NCBI GenBank assembly: GCA_020200995.1
Contig: JAIVHQ010000295.1
Span: forward strand, 6,631-12,321
Direction: 5' to 3'
Length of the DNA stretch: 5,691 bases
Source: Flavobacteriales bacterium
Lineage (GTDB): Bacteria > Bacteroidota > Bacteroidia > Flavobacteriales_D > Cryomorphaceae
The translations under genes were made by a program, and so were the position numbers. Positions 1 through 5,691 of the stretch are shown here, piece by piece. Each line of letters begins with the position of its first letter. Within the stretch, counting starts at the first letter, position 1. The notes under the pieces are model-generated. The model was not told the DNA's origin and did no database searches. It was given only the letters and a program-made list of their open reading frames with translations.

Positions 1-2010
1 GCAGGGAGCCTCTCTCATTTGAGCGGCGGCGGATACCCTGTGAGCGACAATGCAATCGGGGCATGCGAAGGTGATGATTTCTGCTTCGAAATCGCCTTTG
101 CATCTGATGATCCCGCATTAATAGTCAGTATCACCTCAAATATTGACAACCTCATTCCCGGCGCCAACATGACGGTGACGGGCGAAAACCCCGCCACTGC
201 AGAATTTTGCGGAACGATACCCGGCGGCTACACCGGCGGCTCATTCCTGATCACTGCGACCGACGACAACTGCCCCGTTGTGGGCCAATCGTTTTTGGCT
301 GTGGATATCGGGCTCCGAAATCCTGTGGCCGTTGGCAGCGACACACTCGTATGCGCGGGCGAACAGGTCAATTTATTTGCCGAAAACGGCGGCACCCACA
401 CCTGGACCCTCGAAGGTGACACCCTCGAAACGGGGCCCGATTTCTCGTGCAATCCCTGCGATAACCCGACCGCAGCGACCGATTCCACCGTGGTTTTTGT
501 CGCTACAGGAGCCTATCCCGAGGGCTCTTGCGAAAATTTTGGTGAAGCCACGGTACTCATCTCCCTCACGAGCACCGCAGACATTGAGCCCGAGAGCTGC
601 AACGGAAACGACGGCAGCGTTTCAATCGATGTGATCTACGGTTCAGGCAATTACACTGCCGAGTGGGCCGACAACGGTTCGACCGAATTTTCGCGCGCGG
701 GCCTTTCAGCGGGAACTTACGAAGTGACCTTAAACGACCTTGATTTGGGGTGCACGGGCATTTTTTCGGTGGTCATACCCGCAGCTGAATTTCCCGATGC
801 AAATGCGGGACCCGATGTATCAGTTTGCGGACTCAGCTATAGTGCAGAAGCCATCCCGAGCATCGGGACAGGCACCTGGACCCTTCCTGCCGGGATTTCG
901 GCGAGTGACTTGAATGACCCACAGGCCCAAATCACCGCCCCCGACTTCGGCACCTATACCCTCACATGGACCGAAGATGCCGGCGACGGCTGCATCGACA
1001 GCGACGAAGTCACACTGACCTATGTACCGCAACCCGCCATTTCGCTGCCGGCCGCCGACACTGCTTGCGGCTCCTCCATCACCATTGAGCTCGAAGGCAC
1101 CGCCGACCTCATCGAATGGGAACTTCCTGCGGGAATTTCTATCGACAACCTCGGCGGGGGAATCCACGAGCTCAATGCAGCGGGTGAAGGAAGTTACAGT
1201 GTGACGGCAATAGGAACCAATGGCGGGATTTGCGTTGACACAGCCGAGACTGCCCTCACCTTTTACGATATTCCCGTGGTCACGGCCTCTCCCGACCAAT
1301 CGCTGTGCGGGCTAACGGCAGATGTCGATGCCGAAACAACGGCGGGTGATCTGACCTGGACATTTCCACCCGGCATTACGCCCGTATCCCAAGGCCCCGA
1401 CAATGAAGCCGAAATTGCCGCCGATGCCGCGGGCGAATACACATTGACGGCCACTGCGACCAATGGCATTTGCACAGCCTCCGACGAGGTGGTCCTTCTG
1501 TTTCCCGGTATACCGCAAATTCAAAATCCGACTTTCACGTGCACAGGTATCGATGCCCTTTTTGAAGTGAGTTTTGAAGCAGTGGAAGGCGATCCTGCGA
1601 GTTACAATGTCCAGGGCATTGGCGGAAGTTTTGACGGGGCCACCTTCAACTCGGTTCCCCAGCCTTCGGAAACCGAGGTGGAAATCGTGCTCACCGATGG
1701 AGTGAACTGCGGGAGCGATACCCTAACGGGCACCCTATTTTGCCCTGTACTCACTTTCGCGGGCGAGGTTGCGGGCGATACGCTCAGGGGTTGCGGGAGT
1801 GCCGCAGCCGAAGCAGTCTTAGCCACGCCAGCCGTTTTGGACGGAAACGACACCTTGCTTTTTGCCCTGCATACGGAGAGCGGCGGAGCTTTGGGAACGG
1901 TGCTGGAATGGCCGACCCGGTATTCAGCTATAATGCTTCACTCGCATATGAAACCGTCTACTACATTTCGTCCGTGGTCGGAAATGCGGCTGCCGGCGGG
2001 GTTGATCTGA
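1..2010 (+). CDS. Giant secreted Ig/SprB-repeat surface protein, 5'-truncated, part upstream of a frameshift
   Basis: The frame is open from the first base, so the true start lies left of the window; an internal TTG at 19 is not a convincing start. It encodes a multidomain extracellular adhesin-like protein of Bacteroidota. In order: a Cys-paired beta-sandwich module (about 1-300); an Ig-like module with the SCNPC-DNPTA segment typical of such proteins (about 325-570); an SprB-type repeat (about 577-780, ESCNGNDGSVSI through AGTYEVTLNDLDLGC); three exact 80-residue modules (781-1500); a Cys-paired module (about 1510-1740); and the first half of a module with LLFALHT and LGTVL. No lysine occurs before the break. 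Native-looking sequence ends near 1908. The last 33 codons to the TGA at 2008-2010 are basic and unlike the rest, and the protein continues in frame 3. I infer one gene with the 1908-3830 part. The exact ligand is unknown. Confidence 0.85.
   Translation, partial: AGSLSHLSGGGYPVSDNAIGACEGDDFCFEIAFASDDPALIVSITSNIDNLIPGANMTVTGENPATAEFCGTIPGGYTGGSFLITATDDNCPVVGQSFLAVDIGLRNPVAVGSDTLVCAGEQVNLFAENGGTHTWTLEGDTLETGPDFSCNPCDNPTAATDSTVVFVATGAYPEGSCENFGEATVLISLTSTADIEPESCNGNDGSVSIDVIYGSGNYTAEWADNGSTEFSRAGLSAGTYEVTLNDLDLGCTGIFSVVIPAAEFPDANAGPDVSVCGLSYSAEAIPSIGTGTWTLPAGISASDLNDPQAQITAPDFGTYTLTWTEDAGDGCIDSDEVTLTYVPQPAISLPAADTACGSSITIELEGTADLIEWELPAGISIDNLGGGIHELNAAGEGSYSVTAIGTNGGICVDTAETALTFYDIPVVTASPDQSLCGLTADVDAETTAGDLTWTFPPGITPVSQGPDNEAEIAADAAGEYTLTATATNGICTASDEVVLLFPGIPQIQNPTFTCTGIDALFEVSFEAVEGDPASYNVQGIGGSFDGATFNSVPQPSETEVEIVLTDGVNCGSDTLTGTLFCPVLTFAGEVAGDTLRGCGSAAAEAVLATPAVLDGNDTLLFALHTESGGALGTVLEWPTRYSAIMLHSHMKPSTTFRPWSEMRLPAGLI
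577..780 (+). other. SprB-type repeat domain in the surface protein
   Basis: The segment has the layout of the SprB repeat family known from Flavobacterium gliding adhesins: an opening SCNGNDGSVSIDV, a short glycine-rich turn before Tyr (GSGNY), a W-x-x-NGS segment (WADNGS), then the closing GLSAGTYEVTLNDLDLGC. Only one copy is visible in the window. The family is associated with T9SS-exported surface adhesins, which supports the assignment of the whole protein. Confidence 0.7.
781..1500 (+). repeat. Three tandem 240-bp (80-residue) coding repeats in exact register
   Basis: Units run about 781-1020, 1021-1260 and 1261-1500. Landmark codons recur at exactly 240 bases: first Cys at 826, 1066, 1306; core Trp at 877, 1117, 1357; second Cys at 991, 1231, 1471. 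The core reads TWTLPAGIS, EWELPAGIS and TWTFPPGIT. The unit is Cys, 16 residues, W-x-[LF]-P-[AP]-G-I, then a G-x-Y beta strand (GTYTLTW, GSYSVTA, GEYTLTA) and a closing Cys. Conservation is clear at protein level but the DNA has diverged, so the duplications are old. Each unit is probably one Ig-like fold; a disulfide between the paired cysteines is inferred. The flanking modules do not keep this register. Confidence 0.85.
1890..1915 (+). other. Apparent -1 frameshift site inside the surface-protein gene
   Basis: Frame 1 reads ...GGALGTVLE up to 1908, and frame 3 reads MADPVFSYN... from 1908. Joining them gives LGTVLE-MADPVFSY, which matches the way this module reads in related proteins as I recall them. 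One missing base restores the frame: GAATGG at 1906-1911 would be GAAATGG if an A had been lost from a short A run. The two frames overlap from 1740 to 2010, and the switch in composition on each side places the break here. No canonical X-XXY-YYZ slippery heptamer is visible, so a sequencing or assembly error or a real inactivating indel is likelier than programmed frameshifting. Confidence 0.75.
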
Positions 2011-3830
2011 GCGATCCCTTTCTCTCCGTGGCGGCCGGAACGCCGGTCATTTTTTACGAAAGTCCGGAGGTGAGCCTGAGCGGCGAGCTCGAAGCCTGCC
2101 CGTACGACACGATTTTTTTCGCCCCTGTCGTCTCGGGTGCCCTTCCGCAATCGCTCACCTACAGCATCAACGGCGACAGCTTCACAGAAACCATTTCCGA
2201 CTTCAACTTCGAAATCGAAGCGACCACTCCCGGCGATTACACTTTGACATCAGTGAGCGCGGAGTGGTGCCCGGGCAGCGTTGAAGGCAGCGCTGAACTC
2301 GTACATTACGCGCTGCCGAGTGCCACTGCCATCATCGACGACTTCATTTGCGAGGGCGATACCGCCACACTGGCACTGGAATTTGAAGGAGAGCCCGCGT
2401 TCTCCTTTGACCTGCTTCAGGACGGAGTATTTTTTGGTGCCTTTTCGGCAAATAATGCAGCCCTCGAAGTGGAACTCCAAACCGAAGCCGTCTACACCGT
2501 GGCCGGCCTTACAGATGAGCGGTGCACCGCCTCCGATTCCATCGACATATTTCTCGAAGTGCGGCCCCTGCCCGTGGCCGATGCCGGTGCCGACACCACC
2601 CTCTGCCACGGATCGCAGACCTCGTTTGGCACTGCGCCCGCAACAGGAACCGTTTACACCTGGGAGCCAAATCCCGACCTGATCTCGACCTCGGGGACGC
2701 CCGTCAATTTTTTACCTGACAACCTTGGCGATACGCCCGCGTCCACCGTCCTCTACCTCAACGCAGCGCTCAACGGGTGTGAGGCCAATGATTCCGTAAA
2801 TGTCACGGTGTACCCCATTCCCGAAGCAGAGATTTTCGGGCTTGAGCCATTTTGCTCGGGCGATTCGATTGACCTCTTCGGCGCCGGAGCAGTCACCACA
2901 TTGTGGAGCCCCGCATCGGGCTTCTCAGATCCCAATGCAGCCATCACACGTTTCAGTGCCGAAACCATCATGGACATCACGTTGGTTGTGATCAACGAAA
3001 ACGGCTGCCGAGACTCGGTGATTCAAAATATCGACGTGTTCAACCTGCCACCTGCCGCATTCTCGGTGAGTGATCCCGAAGGATGTGCTCCGCATGAAGT
3101 GGAATTTGAAGTGATCGATGGCGGCGAAAACACGCAATACGTGTGGGCAACCGACGGACGCAGCTTTGCGAGAGAAACCCCCTTTCTGACCTACACTTTT
3201 AACAATGAGGGTACCTACCCCGTTTTCGTCACGGCCACCTCGGCCGAAGGCTGCTCCGACACTTCGTCCTTCCCGATCGACATCGCGGTGTACGACACCT
3301 ACGCCGATTTCCGCTTCGAACCTGAAGAACCGACCGTTTCTGAACCGCGCACGGCATTTTTCAACCAATCGCCGCTCGATGTATCGAGCATCTGGCAGGT
3401 AGACAGCCTCGTGGAAAGCGAGGGGCGAAACCTGACTTACTTTTTTCCCGACGTGGTGGGCGACACCTATGAGGTATGTCTGGACGTGATGAGCCCCGAG
3501 GGGTGCACAGCGCGCCGTTGCCGAACAGTGACAGTGGCCGACGATTTCTTCCTCTACATTCCCAATGCCTTCACCCCCGATGCCGACGGGCTCAACGACC
3601 TCTTCGGCCCCGTGCTCTCGAATAGGCCGGTCGAATACAATTTTTGGATTGCCAACAGAAAAGGTCAAATTGTATTTGAAACCGATGATCCCGATGAAAA
3701 GTGGAACGGAGGCGGTTCAGATCGGGAATACTATGAAGGCACTGATGTATACATCTGGCAAATCACCGCGCGGCCTGATTTTGACATTGATCCGAAGACC
3801 TATCGTGGGAGTGTGATTCTCCTGCGCTAA
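1908..3830 (+). CDS. Same giant surface protein after the frameshift: Ig/PKD repeats and T9SS type B sorting domain
   Basis: This frame-3 segment continues the protein above. The frame is open back to 1740, but the residues before about 1908 are Arg/Cys/Ser-rich shadow sequence. The ATG at 1908 marks where protein-like sequence resumes (ADPVFSYN, then YETVYYISSVVGN, which completes the module begun in frame 1). It is not a likely real start, because no signal peptide follows. Modules: Cys-paired Ig-like units (about 2065-2310, 2311-2570, 2571-2820 with AGADTTLC, 2821-3050), a PKD-like domain (about 3054-3290; YVWATDG, TYTFNNEGTYPV), a second degenerate PKD-like domain (about 3303-3540), and a C-terminal gliding-motility/T9SS type B domain (3555-3827). 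The role inferred is cell-surface adhesion or gliding after T9SS export. No PorP/SprF partner gene follows. The stop is TAA at 3828-3830. Confidence 0.85.
   Translation: MADPVFSYNASLAYETVYYISSVVGNAAAGGVDLSDPFLSVAAGTPVIFYESPEVSLSGELEACPYDTIFFAPVVSGALPQSLTYSINGDSFTETISDFNFEIEATTPGDYTLTSVSAEWCPGSVEGSAELVHYALPSATAIIDDFICEGDTATLALEFEGEPAFSFDLLQDGVFFGAFSANNAALEVELQTEAVYTVAGLTDERCTASDSIDIFLEVRPLPVADAGADTTLCHGSQTSFGTAPATGTVYTWEPNPDLISTSGTPVNFLPDNLGDTPASTVLYLNAALNGCEANDSVNVTVYPIPEAEIFGLEPFCSGDSIDLFGAGAVTTLWSPASGFSDPNAAITRFSAETIMDITLVVINENGCRDSVIQNIDVFNLPPAAFSVSDPEGCAPHEVEFEVIDGGENTQYVWATDGRSFARETPFLTYTFNNEGTYPVFVTATSAEGCSDTSSFPIDIAVYDTYADFRFEPEEPTVSEPRTAFFNQSPLDVSSIWQVDSLVESEGRNLTYFFPDVVGDTYEVCLDVMSPEGCTARRCRTVTVADDFFLYIPNAFTPDADGLNDLFGPVLSNRPVEYNFWIANRKGQIVFETDDPDEKWNGGGSDREYYEGTDVYIWQITARPDFDIDPKTYRGSVILLR
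3555..3827 (+). other. C-terminal T9SS type B sorting domain (gliding-motility-associated, CHU_C-like)
   Basis: The last 91 residues carry the hallmarks of the family: YIPNAFTPDADGLNDLF at the start, EYNFWIANRKGQIVFET in the middle, a W-N-G-G segment (DEKWNGGGSD), DVYIWQITA and the final YRGSVILLR at the stop. In Bacteroidota this domain directs periplasmic proteins to the type IX secretion machine for transport across the outer membrane, usually with a PorP/SprF-family partner. All three lysines of the reconstructed protein lie in this domain. Confidence 0.92.
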
Positions 3831-3902
3831 GCCGTGTCTGTCCGGAAAGTCCATTCTCATGCCTGCCCTATCGGAAAAAAATAAGCCGATTGTCCGGGTC
3901 GG

Positions 3903-3934
3903 TTGAATGCAAGTGATCGATTCCCTTATCTTAG
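3903..3934 (+). promoter_or_regulatory. Putative Bacteroidota promoter for the glycosyltransferase-pyrC operon
   Basis: TATCTTAG at 3927-3934 resembles the Bacteroidota -7 element TAnnTTTG with one mismatch. A TTG at 3903-3905 sits 21 bases upstream, in the usual -33 position. It lies in the only sizeable gap of the window, just before a start codon. If used, transcription would begin roughly at 3938-3942 and leave a leader of only about ten bases before the TTG start at 3950. This is a pattern match only. Confidence 0.5.
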
Positions 3935-3946
3935 CAAAAATTTTGC
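3934..3946. repeat. Short palindrome at the predicted transcription start
   Basis: GCAAAA and TTTTGC flank a single central A, giving a 13-base inverted repeat directly between the -7-like element and the TTG start codon. It is too short and AT-rich to act as a terminator, and no loop is possible in RNA. It could be a protein-binding site over the transcription start, or chance in an AT-rich promoter. Confidence 0.35.
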
Positions 3947-3949
3947 GGA

Positions 3950-4669
3950 TTGAACAAGGGCATTGTCATCATTCCCACTTACAACGAGCTGGGTAACATC
4001 AAAAACGTCATTGAGCGTGTTTTCAAATTGGAGACGGCCTTTGACATTTTGGTGGTGGACGACAGTTCGCCCGACGGCACTGCCGACCTGGTCCGCGAAA
4101 TGCAATCAACCTATCCCGAGCGGCTGCACTTAATGGTGCGCACCACGAAAAACGGACTCGGCACGGCCTATATCGCCGGCTTCAGGAAGTGCCTGGAAAT
4201 GGACTGCACCCACATTTTTGAAATGGATGCCGACCTCTCGCACAATCCCGAAGACTTGCCGCGCCTCTTTGCGGCCTGCACCGATGGCGGCGCCGACCTG
4301 AGCATAGGTTCGCGCTACGTGAAGGGCGGTGATGTACGCAACTGGCCTTTCCTGCGCGTGCTGATGTCATACTCCGCCTCTATCTATGTGCGCACAGTGT
4401 TGTGGATGAACATCACCGACACCACTGCGGGTTTTGTGTGCTACCGCCGCGAAGTGCTCGAGGCCATTGACCTGGACCGGATCGAATTTGTGGGCTACGC
4501 TTTTCAGATCGAGATGAAATACGCCGCACTTCGCCGCGGATTCAAACTGAAAGAAGTCCCCATAACTTTTAAAGACAGACAAATAGGATTAAGTAAAATG
4601 AACATGGGCATTTTCAAGGAAGCCTTTTTTGGGGTCTTGAAAATGCGCCTAAGAAAACAACAACCATGA
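3950..4669 (+). CDS. Polyprenol-phosphate mannose synthase-like family 2 glycosyltransferase
   Basis: Predicted to transfer mannose from GDP-mannose to a polyprenyl phosphate at the inner face of the cytoplasmic membrane, supplying a lipid-linked mannosyl donor for glycan assembly. The 239 residues form a single GT-A domain of DPM1 type: IIPTYNE at 7-13, VVDDSSPDGT with the DD pair at 37-38, GLGTAY at 69-74, EMDADLSHNP with the metal-binding DAD at 93-95, IGSRY at 119-123, DTTAGF at 157-162, GYAFQIEM at 182-189, and FKDRQIGLSKM at 207-217. There is no C-terminal membrane or GtrA domain. The start must be TTG at 3950: an in-frame TAG lies at 3932-3934, and later starts would delete the nucleotide-binding strand. 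No Shine-Dalgarno is visible, which is normal in this phylum. The stop overlaps the pyrC start. Sugar specificity is inferred from family likeness; glucose or another sugar is possible. Confidence 0.88.
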   Translation: MNKGIVIIPTYNELGNIKNVIERVFKLETAFDILVVDDSSPDGTADLVREMQSTYPERLHLMVRTTKNGLGTAYIAGFRKCLEMDCTHIFEMDADLSHNPEDLPRLFAACTDGGADLSIGSRYVKGGDVRNWPFLRVLMSYSASIYVRTVLWMNITDTTAGFVCYRREVLEAIDLDRIEFVGYAFQIEMKYAALRRGFKLKEVPITFKDRQIGLSKMNMGIFKEAFFGVLKMRLRKQQP

Positions 4670-5691
4670 GCAAAATTATAATTCAAGGCGCAGTCGTAGT
4701 AAATGAAGGCAGCCAACGCCGGGTGGATGTGCGCATCGAAGCCGGGCTTATCAAGGAAATCGGTAAGGATCTGACGGCCGACAGCGGCACTGAAGTAATC
4801 CGTGCAGAAGGACTCCACCTGCTGCCCGGAGTCATCGACGATCAGGTGCACTTTCGCGAGCCGGGCCTCACCCACAAAGCGGAGATCGCCACCGAGAGCC
4901 GCGCAGCCGTGGCCGGAGGCATCACGAGTTTTATGGAAATGCCCAACACCGTTCCCAACACGCTCACACAAGAATTGCTCGAGGAGAAATATGCCCGCGC
5001 GGCCGAAGTATCGCCCGCCAATTATTCCTTTTTCATGGGCGCATCGAACGACAACCTTTCGGAAGTGCTCAAAACAGATCCGAAGCGGGTGTGCGGCGTG
5101 AAAGTATTTATGGGCTCCTCCACGGGAAATATGTTGGTGGACGACCCCGACACACTTGAAGGTATTTTTCGTGAAAGCCCGACCCTGATCGCCACGCACT
5201 GCGAAGATGAAGCCACCATTGCGGCCAACACCGCCATCTTTCGGAAAAAATACGGAGAAAACGTCCCCATCTCAGCCCACCCTTTGATTCGCTCGGCCGA
5301 GGCATGCTACCGCAGCTCGTCGATGGCTATAGAGCGGGCCGAAAAATTCGGCGCCAGGCTTCACGTGCTCCACATTTCCACGGCCCGCGAGACTGCCCTT
5401 TTTCGCAACGACATTCCCCTTTCTGAAAAAAAGATCACATCAGAGGCCTGCACCCACCACCTTTATTTTACCGACGCCGATTACGAAAGCAAAGGCACCC
5501 GTATCAAATGGAACCCCGCCGTAAAAACCGCCGAAGACCGGGAAGCCGTGAGGGCTGCAGTCAACGATGGCCGCATCGACGTGCTGGCTTCTGACCACGC
5601 TCCACACACGTTGGAAGAAAAAAACAATACCTATTTCAAAGCCCCCGCCGGCGGCCCTTTGGTACAACACGCCCTACCTGCCCTGCTTGAG
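4666..5691 (+). CDS. pyrC: Dihydroorotase, 3' end beyond the window
   Basis: Catalyses the reversible cyclisation of N-carbamoyl-L-aspartate to L-dihydroorotate, the third step of de novo UMP synthesis, in the cytoplasm. 342 codons are present and open to the right edge; the family is about 430-450 residues, so roughly a quarter is missing. Amidohydrolase-fold signatures: LPGVIDDQVHFREPGLTHK at 53-71, GGITSFMEMPNT at 84-95, GVKVFMGSSTGNM at 144-156 with K146 the likely carboxylated metal-bridging lysine, ATHCED with H178, LHVLHIST with H236, and SDHAPH at 309-314 with catalytic D310. Substrate-binding candidates are R64, N94 and H314. Position 60 is Gln where most relatives have the first His of HxH; I recall the same DDQVHFREPG in other Bacteroidota. 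The start ATG at 4666 overlaps the preceding stop by four bases, suggesting translational coupling. The -3 base is A and there is no Shine-Dalgarno. Confidence 0.96.
   Translation, partial: MSKIIIQGAVVVNEGSQRRVDVRIEAGLIKEIGKDLTADSGTEVIRAEGLHLLPGVIDDQVHFREPGLTHKAEIATESRAAVAGGITSFMEMPNTVPNTLTQELLEEKYARAAEVSPANYSFFMGASNDNLSEVLKTDPKRVCGVKVFMGSSTGNMLVDDPDTLEGIFRESPTLIATHCEDEATIAANTAIFRKKYGENVPISAHPLIRSAEACYRSSSMAIERAEKFGARLHVLHISTARETALFRNDIPLSEKKITSEACTHHLYFTDADYESKGTRIKWNPAVKTAEDREAVRAAVNDGRIDVLASDHAPHTLEEKNNTYFKAPAGGPLVQHALPALLE

Noticed and set aside
1895..1915. Programmed -1 ribosomal frameshifting
   Set aside because: No slippery heptamer is visible at the crossover and I saw no clear downstream stem-loop. 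A lost A is simpler.
2925..3668. Long minus-strand open frame (247 codons) opposite the surface protein
   Set aside because: It lies entirely antisense to sequence with clear PKD and sorting-domain features. Its translation is rich in His, Arg and Val-Gly runs with no recognisable motif, as expected for a shadow of a GC-rich gene.
1908..3830. A separate gene starting at the ATG at 1908
   Set aside because: The encoded N-terminus is the middle of a module begun in the other frame, with no signal peptide, although the protein ends in a secretion sorting domain that requires Sec export.
3839..3897. Direct repeat TGTCCGG at 3839-3845 (as CTGTCCGG) and 3891-3897
   Set aside because: Seven bases shared once in a 119-base gap is weak, and no attachment-site or mobile-element context is present.
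3871..3904. Rho-independent terminator after the surface-protein gene
   Set aside because: Only weak alternative stems exist (TCGG at 3871 or 3899 with CCGA at 3886), four to six pairs including a wobble, and no T-run follows.
3859..3906. Tiny frame starting ATG in the intergenic gap (15 codons)
   Set aside because: No motif, no Shine-Dalgarno or promoter of its own, and a length expected by chance.
4504..5199. Minus-strand open frame (231 codons) across the glycosyltransferase-pyrC junction
   Set aside because: It is antisense to two strongly conserved enzymes, has a His/Cys/Phe-rich translation, and no recognisable domain or start context.

Overview
The window looks like an ordinary piece of a Bacteroidota chromosome, probably a free-living, gliding or surface-associated lineage. 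The evidence is a giant Ig/PKD/SprB-repeat secreted protein ending in a type B type IX secretion (T9SS) sorting domain, a TAnnTTTG-like promoter, no Shine-Dalgarno sequences before the starts, and a dihydroorotase of the Bacteroidota type. By eye the GC content is moderate to high for that phylum. I cannot name a genus.

Layout, all on the + strand. (1) Positions 1-3830 hold the 3' part of one very large surface-protein gene whose 5' end lies outside the window. It is split by an apparent single-base frameshift near 1908: frame 1 carries the sequence upstream and frame 3 carries it downstream. About 1,276 residues can be reconstructed. (2) Positions 3831-3949 are a 119-base intergenic gap with a plausible Bacteroidota promoter and a short palindrome. 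(3) Positions 3950-4669 encode a polyprenol-phosphate mannose synthase-like family 2 glycosyltransferase starting with TTG. (4) Position 4666 to the right edge is the first 342 codons of dihydroorotase (pyrC), which overlaps the glycosyltransferase by ATGA.

How they fit together. The surface protein would be exported by Sec, carried across the outer membrane by T9SS and anchored through its C-terminal domain. The glycosyltransferase and pyrC form a translationally coupled pair: one loads mannose onto a lipid carrier for glycan assembly, the other makes dihydroorotate for UMP synthesis. Nothing shows a direct functional link between the pair and the surface protein. A speculative one is that the surface protein is rich in the Bacteroidota O-glycosylation motif D-(S/T)-(A/I/L/V/M/T).

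I looked for an undescribed system and did not find one: there are no CRISPR arrays, insertion sequences, RNA genes, toxin-antitoxin pairs or phage genes. The points most worth a second look are inside the surface protein: a lysine-free passenger of about 1,220 residues, three tandem 80-residue modules in exact gapless register, and the frameshift. A Gln replaces the first His of the HxH metal motif in PyrC.
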